Positions 53,386-61,820 are shown, counted from the stretch's first letter. The stretch: 64,000 nucleotides of DNA from Psychroserpens luteus (GCF_015319355.1 NZ_JADILU010000003.1:580315-644314), one strand, 5' to 3'. The notes: generated by a model from the sequence alone, not told the origin. Made by a program: numbers and translations.

Positions 53386-53718
53386 ATGATTATAGATCAA
53401 GACGGTAACACCACCTTAATTACACAAGAAAAAGCATCAATTATAGAACTTGTTAAAAAAATTGACATTCTTTATGATCGTTTTAAAAACAACAATCTTA
53501 TTGTAAATATTACCAAATTGGACGACGTTAAGTTATCAGATATTGTTGAGTTTTTACAATTATCAAATAAACATCGTAAAGCAAAACACTCTTTCGTTAT
53601 TGTATCAAACAGTGCAAATCTTAATGAAATGCCAGATGAAATTATCGTAGTGCCTTCAACTAAAGAAGCATATGATGTTATTGAAATGGACGTTATGGAA
53701 CGTGATTTAGGATTTTAA
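53386..53718 (+). CDS. Small conserved protein between pyrB and rnz
   Basis: 110 residues, cytosolic, alternating strand/helix pattern (LIVNITKLDDVKLSDIVEFL, KHSFVIVSNSANL) that suggests an STAS-like fold. No catalytic motif recognised. It starts 4 bp after pyrB. In related genomes such a gene tends to sit directly before rnz, and the name ribonuclease Z has sometimes been copied to it; here 1.7 kb of decayed sequence separates it from rnz. Function unknown. Confidence 0.7.
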   Translation: MIIDQDGNTTLITQEKASIIELVKKIDILYDRFKNNNLIVNITKLDDVKLSDIVEFLQLSNKHRKAKHSFVIVSNSANLNEMPDEIIVVPSTKEAYDVIEMDVMERDLGF

Positions 53719-53796
53719 GAATTTCAGAAGAAAACTCGATTTACAGTAATATAGTTCGTTTTATTTCTTTAGCAATTTTTAATTGCACTAAGTTAT

Positions 53797-54005
53797 ATGT
53801 CCAAACAAGTGTTAATTGAAAATGGTGAAATTGTTAAAGGGCTTATGTATTGTTTTTTGTTTTTAAGAAAGAACGACTTCCCATATCTGAAATTGAAGAA
53901 TTTATATTGAATCAAAATGATAATCTATATTTTGAAATCGTAGCTAAAAATATTAAACGTACAGATTTTATCATAATGAGTTTGCCAAATAAAAATCCAG
54001 CTTAA
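53797..54005 (+). pseudogene. Decayed short gene with a frameshift
   Basis: The frame from ATG 53797 reads MSKQVLIENGEIVKG... and stops at 53910. The frame shifted by -1 continues sensibly (KKERLPISEIEEFILNQ..., DFIIMSLPNK) to a stop at 54003-54005. The shift lies in a T-rich run near 53850. The joined product would be about 69 residues. Product family not recognised. It is the first of several broken frames before rnz. Confidence 0.5.
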
Positions 54006-54290
54006 AAAACCTGAATGGATTAGTTAGTATGACTTATGGAGTTGATAAAAATGAGTAAATAGAACTCAACTACACATAACTTCATAGCAAAAGATTCTGT
54101 AATTACACATAATTAATTAATTAACTATCTAGTTTTTAGGTTTTTACTATTTGTTTTAATACATTTATAACGTAATATTCTTCCCCACACCTAATATTCA
54201 ATTTTTAGAAATATAAAAAACTACATATTTTTTATAGGTTCATGTGTAATCTAAATACATCGTACTTATTGGTGATATTAATTTAAATTT
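54006..54290. other. AT-rich spacer in the decayed island
   Basis: No intact frame, hairpin or promoter of good quality. Short pieces of open frame occur around 54010-54060 and may continue the pseudogene before it. Nothing further supported. Confidence 0.4.
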
Positions 54291-54851
54291 ATGACTATGA
54301 TTATTTTTATGGATCTTATAAATAATATAGCATCTCTTTTTAAAGTGTTCAATGATTTGAAGACTTTCCCTAAAAAAGAAAGAGAAAAGTATCATGCTAT
54401 TATGGAAGAAAATTTTCAGTTAATACAGTCGGTACTTAATATGGTAATTGTCAGGTTAGGAGATATTTTGATTGAAACAGATGAAGTTACATTTAAACGA
54501 GAAGTTATTAATCTCGGAAATTATAATGATTGGTTAGAAGTAGAGCGTCAATTTAGGTTATGTAATAGTTTACGTCAGGCTAGAAGAGAAACAGAAGATT
54601 TATGGTCTATTGTTAAAGGAAAAATAAGTGCCAAACAATGGGATGAGTTCATGAGCCTAATTTCTAATGTGCTGGATTATGAAGGAGAGTCAGCATCTTA
54701 CATAAGTCAAAAGTTTAATGATTTCTCAAATCAATCCCATTCTAAAAGCATGAATGATTTGAAAGATGAAATTTCTAAAATGCGAACACAGTTAATGACT
54801 GAACGAAGAGCATTAATGGAACTTGAAGTAAATATGTGTAATTTGGTCTAA
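54291..54851 (+). CDS. Intact hypothetical protein in the decayed island
   Basis: 186 residues; alternative ATGs at 54297 and 54309 (MDLINNIASLFK) are equally plausible. Largely helical, with the stretch KTFPKKEREKYHAIMEEN, a basic-aromatic middle (EVERQFRLCNSLRQARRETEDLW) and a C-terminal coiled coil. No membrane segment or signal peptide and no family recognised. It lies between broken genes and has no co-directional partner within 300 bp that is intact. Its survival may mean it is recent or still selected. Function unknown. Confidence 0.55.
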   Translation: MTMIIFMDLINNIASLFKVFNDLKTFPKKEREKYHAIMEENFQLIQSVLNMVIVRLGDILIETDEVTFKREVINLGNYNDWLEVERQFRLCNSLRQARRETEDLWSIVKGKISAKQWDEFMSLISNVLDYEGESASYISQKFNDFSNQSHSKSMNDLKDEISKMRTQLMTERRALMELEVNMCNLV

Positions 54852-54903
54852 TATTAAACGTAAGTTATATTGGTTTCAATTTTTCTAATAAAATTAAATC
54901 TTC

Positions 54904-55160
54904 ATGAATACTTTTAAATCAGAACTTTTAATTAAAGAATTAGATCTTATTGATGCTACAATTTTGAGGCTAGACCTTCAAATTCAAAAAGGAAAACATT
55001 TTTGTATGATTTAGCTAGGTGTATTAGGTTTCTTTTTTTAGATAAATTTTTAGAACTCGATGATAAAACCTTAACACTTGTACTATTGCTTTTTGTTTTG
55101 ATTCCATTAATATTTAGGTTGATGGATTTTTATTGGAGTAAAGCATTGCTTGTAACTTGA
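54904..55160 (+). pseudogene. Frameshifted small membrane protein gene
   Basis: From ATG 54904 the frame (MNTFKSELLIKELDLIDATI...) stops at 55012-55014. A -1 shift near 54993 restores a frame that continues with YDLARCIRFLFLDKFLELDD and a hydrophobic helix (TLTLVLLLFVLIPLIF) to a stop at 55158-55160. The combined product would be about 85 residues with one membrane segment. Family unknown. Confidence 0.55.
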
Positions 55161-55172
55161 TGATGACAAAAG

Positions 55173-55426
55173 ATGATCTCACTATTTGTTAATAATAAAG
55201 CATTTCAATATGAAGACTCTGAGTTTCCATTATTAGATCCAGTGGGATTTATTTTTCAGTAAATGATTATCCAGAATGCATCAAAAACGTCAAGAATTTT
55301 ATTAAAAAACCATAAAACTTAGAAACGTTTTGCTACAAAGAAGGCAAATGGTTTTTTGGGGTTATAATAATCTTTTCAATAGTTTTAAGTCCATTTTTTA
55401 TCCAAAATAGCTATTTTAGTGATTAA
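55173..55426 (+). pseudogene. Broken membrane protein gene (frameshift plus in-frame stop)
   Basis: ATG 55173 opens MISLFVNNKAFQYEDSEF... and stops at 55260-55262. A -1 shift continues as SVNDYPECIKNVKNFIKKP, meets a TAA, and then reads on in the same frame through ETFCYKEGKWFFG and a hydrophobic helix (VIIIFSIVLSPFF) to a stop at 55424-55426. Two independent lesions mark it as dead. It ends 17 bp before rnz. Confidence 0.55.
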
Positions 55427-55443
55427 TAAAATGCTTAAATCTA

Positions 55444-56352
55444 TTGAAATTAACCATACTAGGTTGCTACAGCGCAACTCCACAAGTAAATACGAATTCT
55501 ACAGCTCAAGTTCTTGAGATAAAAAACCATACATTTTTAATTGATTGTGGAGAAGGCACACAGGTTGAGTTACGCCGAAATAAGGTTAAGTTTAGCAGAG
55601 TGAAACGTATTTTTATCTCACATTTACATGGTGATCATTGTTTTGGATTGGCTGGTTTGATTTCAACATTTAATTTATTAACTCGTGAAGCAGATTTACA
55701 TATTTATGCACCAAAAGGGTTAAAGGAAGTCATTACGATGCAAATGAAATTATCAAACTCTTGGACCAATTACCAATTGATTTTTCATGAGTTGACGTCT
55801 AAATCTTCAGAGTTGATTTATGAAGATGATAAAGTTGAAGTACATACCATCCCTTTAGACCATCGAATTTATACCAACGGATTTCTATTCAAGGAAAAAT
55901 TAGGAGAACGTAAGCTGGATATGAATGCTGTTTTAAATTCAGATATTGATATAGCTTATTACCGTAAGCTAAAACAAGGAGCAAATGTATTAGATAATAA
56001 TGGCAATTTGGTTGAAAACTCATTAGTTACTAAAGATCCTAAGCCTTCCAAAAGTTATGCGTTTTGTAGCGATACCGCCTATAACGAATCTATAATTCCT
56101 ATTATAAAAGATGTTGATGTGTTGTATCATGAGTCTACATTTTTAGAGAAACATGAATCTTTGACAAAACCTACAAAACACTCAACAGCTAAGCAGGCAG
56201 CAACTATTGCTAAGAAAGCTAACGTTGGAACACTAATTTTAGGGCATTATTCTACAAGGTATGATCAACTCTCAGAATTTAAAATTGAAGCTAAAGAAAT
56301 TTTCCCTCATGTAAAATTATCTAGAGATGGGAAACAGTTTAGTTTTGATTGA
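55444..56352 (+). CDS. rnz: Ribonuclease Z
   Basis: 302 residues. Metallo-beta-lactamase-fold endonuclease that trims the 3' ends of tRNA precursors. Metal motif H60-x-H62-x-D64-H65 in FISHLHGDHCFG, later AFCSDTAYN, DVLYHESTFLE and LILGHYSTRY provide the other ligands. The start is TTG at 55444: MKLTILGCYSATP begins exactly there, and no in-frame ATG exists before an upstream stop at 55420. The start codon may have drifted when the region upstream decayed. Ends 14 bp inside the convergent hypothetical gene. Confidence 0.9.
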   Translation: MKLTILGCYSATPQVNTNSTAQVLEIKNHTFLIDCGEGTQVELRRNKVKFSRVKRIFISHLHGDHCFGLAGLISTFNLLTREADLHIYAPKGLKEVITMQMKLSNSWTNYQLIFHELTSKSSELIYEDDKVEVHTIPLDHRIYTNGFLFKEKLGERKLDMNAVLNSDIDIAYYRKLKQGANVLDNNGNLVENSLVTKDPKPSKSYAFCSDTAYNESIIPIIKDVDVLYHESTFLEKHESLTKPTKHSTAKQAATIAKKANVGTLILGHYSTRYDQLSEFKIEAKEIFPHVKLSRDGKQFSFD

Positions 56353-56758
56353 ACTCACTTAAATCGTTCATCCAAAGAATTGCTTCACCTAAACTTCTGC
56401 ATCTTTTCATACTTTTACTAAAGAAGTGCTTTTCTATAGATGAATTTAAATAACTAAAATCTGTATAAGAGACTACAGCAGATGCGACTAGAAAGTCATA
56501 TTCGTTATTAAAATCGACCCATAATTGAGGATCGAAAGAATAAGGATTAATCCTGTTAGCAATATATCCAATCTTAATGTCTTTTCTTATTTCTTCGGAA
56601 AATCGAGACACGATTTCTCCAGCAATCATGTGGTCAACATGTATGCCTTCGTTTAATTCTGAAATTACAAATTGTTTGGTGACATAAAAATTTCCGAAAG
56701 GTAATTCTATTTTTTTATAGGCTATTTGTTTAGCGTATTTACTGTTTTCAAATGTCAT
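56339..56758 (-). CDS. Conserved hypothetical protein between rnz and pdxH
   Basis: 139 residues, cytosolic, mixed alpha/beta (FGNFYVTKQFVISELNEGIHV, DFLVASAVVSYTDFS). No catalytic motif recognised; size and pattern suggest an STAS-like or small regulatory domain. ATG at 56758. Its 3' end overlaps the convergent rnz by 14 bp. Function unknown. Confidence 0.65.
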   Translation of the reverse strand: MTFENSKYAKQIAYKKIELPFGNFYVTKQFVISELNEGIHVDHMIAGEIVSRFSEEIRKDIKIGYIANRINPYSFDPQLWVDFNNEYDFLVASAVVSYTDFSYLNSSIEKHFFSKSMKRCRSLGEAILWMNDLSEFNQN

Positions 56759-56841
56759 TTAATAAGGATTAATGCTTAAATTTATGGGAAATATATTGAC
56801 TCTTAAAAGAATAATTATAAAAATTTTAATACTATTCTCTA

Positions 56842-57489
56842 ATGAATACAGACTTAGGCAATTATAGAAAATCATATGAAAAGCAAGAACTTCTAGAAAC
56901 TAATGTTAGTGACAACCCAATGGAGTTATTCCAAAAATGGTTTCATGAAGTAGATGAGCATTATAATGTTGGAGAAACAAATGCCATGACAATAAGTACA
57001 ATTGGATTGGATGGTTTTCCAAAAAGTAGGGTAGTGCTACTAAAAAAGTATACCTATGAAGGTTTTATTTTCTACACTAATTATGAAAGTGAAAAAGGAA
57101 AAGCTATTTCAAATAACCCAAATGTTTGTCTTTCGTTTTTCTGGCCAGCTGCTGAGCGTCAAATTATCATAAAAGGAAAGGCAGAGAAAATTGCAGAGAA
57201 TTTGAGTGATGGTTACTTTGAGTCAAGACCTCGAGGAAGTCAGCTTGGTGCATTAGTTTCAAATCAAAGCGAAGTAATAAAAAATCGTAATGTTCTAGAA
57301 GAGGAACTCAAAACTTTAGAGACTAAATTTGAAGGTCAAGAAATTGAGCGACCAAAGTTTTGGGGAGGATATATTATAAAGCCTGTTGAAATAGAATTTT
57401 GGCAAGGTCGACCAAATAGATTGCACGATAGATTGCGTTATCATTTAGACGAAGATTTCAATTGGAACTTAGATCGTTTATCTCCTTAA
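56842..57489 (+). CDS. pdxH: Pyridoxamine 5'-phosphate oxidase
   Basis: 215 residues, normal length. FMN enzyme that oxidises pyridoxine- or pyridoxamine-phosphate to pyridoxal 5'-phosphate. Characteristic blocks are AMTISTIGLDGFPKSRVVLLK, FYTNYESEKGKAI, SFFWPAAERQIIIKG, ESRPRGSQLGALVSNQS and the C-terminal EFWQGRPNRLHDR. All are intact. Divergent from the small hypothetical gene. Confidence 0.95.
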   Translation: MNTDLGNYRKSYEKQELLETNVSDNPMELFQKWFHEVDEHYNVGETNAMTISTIGLDGFPKSRVVLLKKYTYEGFIFYTNYESEKGKAISNNPNVCLSFFWPAAERQIIIKGKAEKIAENLSDGYFESRPRGSQLGALVSNQSEVIKNRNVLEEELKTLETKFEGQEIERPKFWGGYIIKPVEIEFWQGRPNRLHDRLRYHLDEDFNWNLDRLSP

Positions 57490-57803
57490 TTTCATATACA
57501 ACACGTTTAATTTTTTATATACAATCAAAGCATGACCAAAAGTTTATAGTCAAAAAGTAACTGATTTTGATTTTATAAATCTTCGACGAAATACCATTTT
57601 ATAAAAATTTTGTAGGATATTACATAAATAAAAATGTAATTCAACGAATAATAATACATTTAAACTTCATTTTATTGAAATACGGTGTATATTGTCGTTG
57701 AAATTAGTGATTATATAGATAACCCCAAGTTTGAATAATCATTTTTATTAATAAAATAATTTAGATCCCAAATTCTAAATTGTTTGAAGAAAAAACCCTA
57801 CTT
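57490..57803. other. Intergenic region upstream of the CAP lipoprotein gene
   Basis: 314 bp, very AT-rich. It contains an 8-bp inverted repeat TTCAACGA (57640-57647) with TCGTTGAA (57695-57702) around a 47-nt loop, function unknown. No reading frame, terminator or clear promoter is seen. Confidence 0.4.
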
Positions 57804-58298
57804 ATGAAACTTACCAAATTCTTACCAATAGTGGTATTAATTGCAATGTTATCGTTTTCTTGTTCTTCGGAAGAATTTCCAAGTGAAACAATTGATAATA
57901 TGGCTTTACCTGCAACTCCAGCAGCAAAAAATATTGAGATAGAAATTTTAGAGCTTATTAATGCTCATAGAATTAATGAAGGTTTAACTCCTTTAAATAA
58001 TCTTGGTATCATTAAAGCAGTAGCATATACACATACAGATTATATGGTAGAAGTAAATAATGTGTCTCACGATAATTTTTTCCAACGTAAAAACAGTTTA
58101 ATCGACAATACTAATGCTTCAAAAGTTTCAGAAAATGTGGCTTATGCATATAGTTCAGCTCAATCTGTTGTAAATGCTTGGTTAAACAGTGAAGGTCATA
58201 GACATAATATAGAAGGCGATTATACAGATTTTGATATTTCTGCAGAACAAAACGAAGAAGGTAAATGGTATTTCACAAACATATTCATAAAGAGATAA
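57804..58298 (+). CDS. CAP-domain (SCP/PR1-like) lipoprotein
   Basis: 164 residues from ATG 57804 (TTG at 57780 is in frame but would put eight extra residues before the signal peptide). Lipobox LSFSCSS. The CAP domain begins at about 45 (EILELINAHRINEGLTPL), with CAP-type motifs HTDYMVEVNNVSHDNF, SENVAYAY and WLNSEGHRHNIEGDYTDFDIS. Extracellular CAP proteins have structural or weak protease-like roles; specificity unknown. Followed by a terminator. Confidence 0.85.
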   Translation: MKLTKFLPIVVLIAMLSFSCSSEEFPSETIDNMALPATPAAKNIEIEILELINAHRINEGLTPLNNLGIIKAVAYTHTDYMVEVNNVSHDNFFQRKNSLIDNTNASKVSENVAYAYSSAQSVVNAWLNSEGHRHNIEGDYTDFDISAEQNEEGKWYFTNIFIKR

Positions 58299-58328
58299 AA
58301 TATTGATTAATAGCAAATTGTTCTTTTT

Positions 58329-58356
58329 AAGCCACAGTTTTACTGTGGTTTTTTTT
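58329..58356 (+). terminator. Terminator after the CAP gene
   Basis: CCACAG/CTGTGG core extended by one G-U and two A-T pairs, with a short loop, followed by a T run. Confidence 0.8.
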
Positions 58357-58377
58357 GTTATAAACATAAATCTATAA

Positions 58378-58773
58378 ATGAAACTAAAGGAATTAAAATA
58401 TAGAATACCACATGATAGCTTACTTAAAATTAATAATTTAGAGTATGCGCCTGTATAGATTTCAAACTATTATGATGGTATGATATCTGGAATGTTAGAT
58501 TTTAATTCCGAGTTGTTTTGGTTTGAAATGATCAGAGAATCAACAATTAATACAGACGATGGATGGTATAGGTAAAATGGAGTCGTAAAACTATCTAAAA
58601 AACAATTATTTAAAGAAATTGAAGTCCATAAAGACTTTCAGATGTATATAGGAACTCATTGGGATGAAAAATTTATTGATGAGCCACCTCAATTTCTAAG
58701 AGACAGTTCAAAGCTTTTTTATGAAAAAACAAAGTATATATTGATACTAATTCATTTAAAAACAACCTATTGA
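58378..58773 (+). pseudogene. Pseudogene with two in-frame stop codons
   Basis: A single reading frame of 132 codons from ATG 58378 to TGA 58773 is interrupted only by TAG at codon 26 (58453-58455) and TAA at codon 65 (58573-58575). Between the stops the product is coherent: NYYDGMISGMLDFNSELFWFEMI and later MYIGTHWDEKFIDEPPQFL. The YDGxISG ... YWF-like pattern, ending in a GTHW-type block, recalls small immunity-type or similar cytosolic proteins, but I cannot assign a family. Clearly decayed by point mutation. Confidence 0.6.
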
Positions 58774-58795
58774 TTGGATGGATTGAAATTTAAAA

Positions 58796-58828
58796 TAAAA
58801 AAAGCAGACTTTAAAAAGTCTGCTTTTT
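58796..58828. terminator. Bidirectional terminator before the OmpA gene
   Basis: About 58803-58812 pairs with 58815-58824 with A on one side and T on the other, so it can serve the minus-strand OmpA gene and stop read-through from the left. Confidence 0.8.
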
Positions 58829-58859
58829 AGCATATTTAGATTAGAGGATAATTATATGT

Positions 58860-60791
58860 TTATTCTTTTAAGATATAGAAGTAAGAACGTCTATTTAATT
58901 GATGCTCTTCTTCGGTACATTTCACACGATTAGAACATTTATTTAGCAATTGAGATTCTCCATAACCAATTGCGCTTTCTATACGATTTGCAGCAATACC
59001 TCTAGAAATGATATATTCCATAGTAGATTTTGCTCTTCTGTCTGATAATTTTTCATTGTATTTATCACGACCACGACTATCTGTATGAGATTCAATCTTA
59101 ATCACCATAGTTGGATGCGTTCTCAATACATCTACAATATTTTCAAGCTCATATTGCGCATCTGTTCTAATATTGGATTTATCAAAATCAAAGAAAATAG
59201 GATTAATTACAATTTGACTTTCAAAAAGTAATGGCTCTAAGTATAGGTCAGCTTCAGTCACTTTTTCATTTTTGTTATCTGTAGTCACTTTCTTCAAATC
59301 GTCTTTAAAATCATTTTTACTACCAATTATAGTATACGTTTTATCACAATCTACAGTAAACTCGTAAACACCATTTTCTACAGTTATAAATTCAGATATT
59401 ACCTTACCAACTTCGTTAATAAGTTTGACAGTTACTCCAGGTAATATTTCATTGTCGTCTTGATTTCTAGTAATCCCTTTTATAATTTGTGAGCAATGAG
59501 AAGCATCAAAAGCATAAATATCATCACTACCTTGACCATCTGGTCTATTTGATGAGAAATAACCAGTGTCATCATTTTCTTCTTCGGAAGAATTTTTAAA
59601 ATAAGCAAAATCGTCATAGCCACTGTTATATGGAGCGCCTAGGTTTTCTGGAGCTTCTTCAGTGTCTTCTTTTAGTAATTTAGATTTAAAAATATCTAAA
59701 AAACCAAGATTTAAATGTCCATCAGAAGAAAAGTAAAATGTACTGTCTTTTGCTACAAACGGAAACATCTCACGACCTTCTGTATTGATTTTTTTTCCTA
59801 AATTTCTAGGTTTAGAATAGGTGTTACTCCCTTTTATATCTACAACATAAATATCTGTATGACCTAAACCACCTTCGCGATCAGATACAAAATATAATTG
59901 TTTATTATCTGGACTTAATGATGGATGACCAGTAGAAAATATTTCATCATTAAAAGGTAGCTCTATAATATTAGTCCATATCTCACCAACCAAAGTAGCT
60001 TTATAGATCTTAAGATGTGTTGTTCCTTCTTTATCGTATTTTACTTTTTTTGTTCCCTTTCCTACATTATCTCTTGTAAAATACATGGTGTTTCCATCAT
60101 TTGTAATTGCTATTGAAGCTTCATGGAAATCTGTATTTATTTTTTCCGCAGAAATAAAATCTGGAGTACCATATGCAGTACTATCTGTTTCTTTATCAAC
60201 TTTTACTTGATAAATATCTAAGAATGGTTCTTGGTTCCAACTGTATATTTTCTTCTCATCTGTATTTCTAGAGGAAGCAAAATATAATTGTCCATTGTGA
60301 ACGAATGATCCAAAATCTGAATATTTGGTATTAAATGGTAAATTTATAATCTTTACAATACTGTTCTCTTCGGAATTTGCTAACTCATTATACTTAGCAA
60401 TATTCTCAGGATTATAATCTTTAATTCGGGAATCATTATTTTGAATTTCCATGAATTTTTTCATCCAAGCATCTGCTTCTTTATAATTACCTAAACTCCT
60501 CAAGGATTGGATATGTTTATAGATATACTCAGGATTGATATCTTTTTCATCATATTTTAAGGCTTTTTCATACCAATATGCAGCTTTATCAGATTTGGAA
60601 TTGTTGTAATAACAATCTCCTAATCGAGTTAAAACGTGAAGACTTGTATCTCCTTTTTTAAGGACTTCTTGATAAAGTTCTGTGGCCTTGACATACCCAT
60701 AGTTGCTAAAAAACTTATCAGCAAGCTTTTCTTGGGCTACCATAACTGTGCTACTTAGAGCAAATATTAAGATTAAAAACTTTGATTTCAT
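58860..60791 (-). CDS. OmpA-family protein with TPR and PD40 propeller (T9SS/gliding accessory)
   Basis: 643 residues. Signal peptide ends near VMVAQ. TPR-like helices (about 20-115), then a WD40-like PD40 propeller (about 150-430, with the repeated HPSLSPDNKQLYFVSDREGG type blades), a carboxypeptidase-regulatory-like domain (about 435-510) and a C-terminal OmpA domain (about 530-640: FFDFDKSNIRTDAQYELENI, ESHTDSRG, LSDRRAKSTMEYI, LNRRSYFYI), which binds peptidoglycan. The order TPR-PD40-CNA/CpR-OmpA is typical of proteins encoded with PorP/SprF and large adhesins. Third in a probable operon. Confidence 0.9.
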   Translation of the reverse strand: MKSKFLILIFALSSTVMVAQEKLADKFFSNYGYVKATELYQEVLKKGDTSLHVLTRLGDCYYNNSKSDKAAYWYEKALKYDEKDINPEYIYKHIQSLRSLGNYKEADAWMKKFMEIQNNDSRIKDYNPENIAKYNELANSEENSIVKIINLPFNTKYSDFGSFVHNGQLYFASSRNTDEKKIYSWNQEPFLDIYQVKVDKETDSTAYGTPDFISAEKINTDFHEASIAITNDGNTMYFTRDNVGKGTKKVKYDKEGTTHLKIYKATLVGEIWTNIIELPFNDEIFSTGHPSLSPDNKQLYFVSDREGGLGHTDIYVVDIKGSNTYSKPRNLGKKINTEGREMFPFVAKDSTFYFSSDGHLNLGFLDIFKSKLLKEDTEEAPENLGAPYNSGYDDFAYFKNSSEEENDDTGYFSSNRPDGQGSDDIYAFDASHCSQIIKGITRNQDDNEILPGVTVKLINEVGKVISEFITVENGVYEFTVDCDKTYTIIGSKNDFKDDLKKVTTDNKNEKVTEADLYLEPLLFESQIVINPIFFDFDKSNIRTDAQYELENIVDVLRTHPTMVIKIESHTDSRGRDKYNEKLSDRRAKSTMEYIISRGIAANRIESAIGYGESQLLNKCSNRVKCTEEEHQLNRRSYFYILKE

Positions 60792-60890
60792 GTGTTCGTT
60801 TTTACTGTTTTTAAGTTGTCACAATTAACATTCAATAACCATATTATCGATTATATTAAAATGAAGGATGTGTCATACTTAACTTATTTT

Positions 60891-61808
60891 TTAGAAGTAT
60901 CTAGGTGATTTTATACGTTTACTTTTAAAGATTTCAAACATGAGTAATATTTCATGTGTACCACTTGTATATGCTCTTAAATCTGATAAAGGATACTCAT
61001 ACGCATAACCTAATCGTAATTGTTTTGATATCTGAAAATCTGCAATTGCACCTAATGCAGATGCACGCTCATTAATTCTATATGATGCGCCAGCCCAAAA
61101 TTTCTCAAAGAATAAAAAGTTTGCTGTAAGATCAAATGATAATGGTGCGCCATTAGTAGCTTTTAAAAGTGCTGCAGGTTTAAATTTTGTGTTTTCGCTT
61201 AACTCAAAAACATAACCACCAGTGAAATAGTAACTAATTCTTTCTAAAGATTGAAACGCTTCATCACCAGTATAATCTGTGTTTAAAATACGAGGAGCAG
61301 AAAGTCCTAAATACCATTTTTGACTATGCCAGTAAACACCAGTACCTATGTTTGGTTTCCAACGATCTTCAAATCCAAAAATCACTGGATCATTAGATTG
61401 GGATAGTTGAAAATCTGCATCTAAACTATAACTGGTAAATCCAGCTTTTACACCAAATGCAAGTTTGCTTTTTTCACCTGTAGGAATGGTATATGAAAAA
61501 TCTCCATATAGATAAGAGAAGTTTTGGTATCCAAGTTTATCATTTATAAATGAAAACCCTAATCCAACTCTCTCATTTCTCATTGGTGTATGAATTGACA
61601 ATGTTTGAGTTTGTGGACCTCCTTCTAGACCAACCCATTGACTTCTATGTAAGCCTACAACACTTAATGTCTCTCTGCTTCCAGCATATGCTGGATTGAT
61701 AGAAATTGTGTTATACATATACTGAGTAAATTGCGGAAGCTGCTGTGCAACACCCATCCAACTACTGAATAGTATAAATGCTATAATGTTAAATTTCACT
61801 AATTTCAT
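60891..61808 (-). CDS. PorP/SprF-family outer-membrane protein
   Basis: 305 residues. Signal peptide ends at GVAQQ. The family opening LPQFTQYMYNTISINPAYAGSRETLSVVGLHRSQWVGLEGGP is very clear, followed by TQTLSIHTP and a beta-barrel with IGTGVYWHSQKWYLGLSAP and RLGYAYEYPLSDLRAYTSGTHEILL. These proteins help export and anchor a partner adhesin (SprF with SprB). The adhesin gene lies 12 bp upstream on the same strand, so the pair is a unit. It is only one member of a large family, so the symbol is left empty. Confidence 0.92.
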   Translation of the reverse strand: MKLVKFNIIAFILFSSWMGVAQQLPQFTQYMYNTISINPAYAGSRETLSVVGLHRSQWVGLEGGPQTQTLSIHTPMRNERVGLGFSFINDKLGYQNFSYLYGDFSYTIPTGEKSKLAFGVKAGFTSYSLDADFQLSQSNDPVIFGFEDRWKPNIGTGVYWHSQKWYLGLSAPRILNTDYTGDEAFQSLERISYYFTGGYVFELSENTKFKPAALLKATNGAPLSFDLTANFLFFEKFWAGASYRINERASALGAIADFQISKQLRLGYAYEYPLSDLRAYTSGTHEILLMFEIFKSKRIKSPRYF

Positions 61809-61820
61809 ATAGGTTAAGAT

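Larger units (their letters stand above)
4451..60375. repeat. Dispersed over-represented word TTCCGAAG (27 copies)
   Basis: Copies of TTCCGAAG on the plus strand start at 4451, 10983, 15394, 16829, 24608, 24958, 27832, 31967, 34343, 36344, 45469, 48927, 53035. Copies of CTTCGGAA start at 6619, 9165, 11596, 16016, 22496, 36227, 36758, 39128, 43673, 48235, 56593, 57865, 59582, 60368. The extended 12-mer TTTCCGAAGAAA (either strand) occurs seven times: 6616, 10982, 15393, 16828, 39125, 43670, 56590. Positions found by eye, so a few may be missed. Confidence 0.8.

Noticed and set aside
53797-54005. Programmed -1 frameshift at the T-rich run
   Set aside because: A TTTTTTG run is present, but the neighbouring frames are broken too and no stimulatory hairpin is seen, so decay is the simpler reading.
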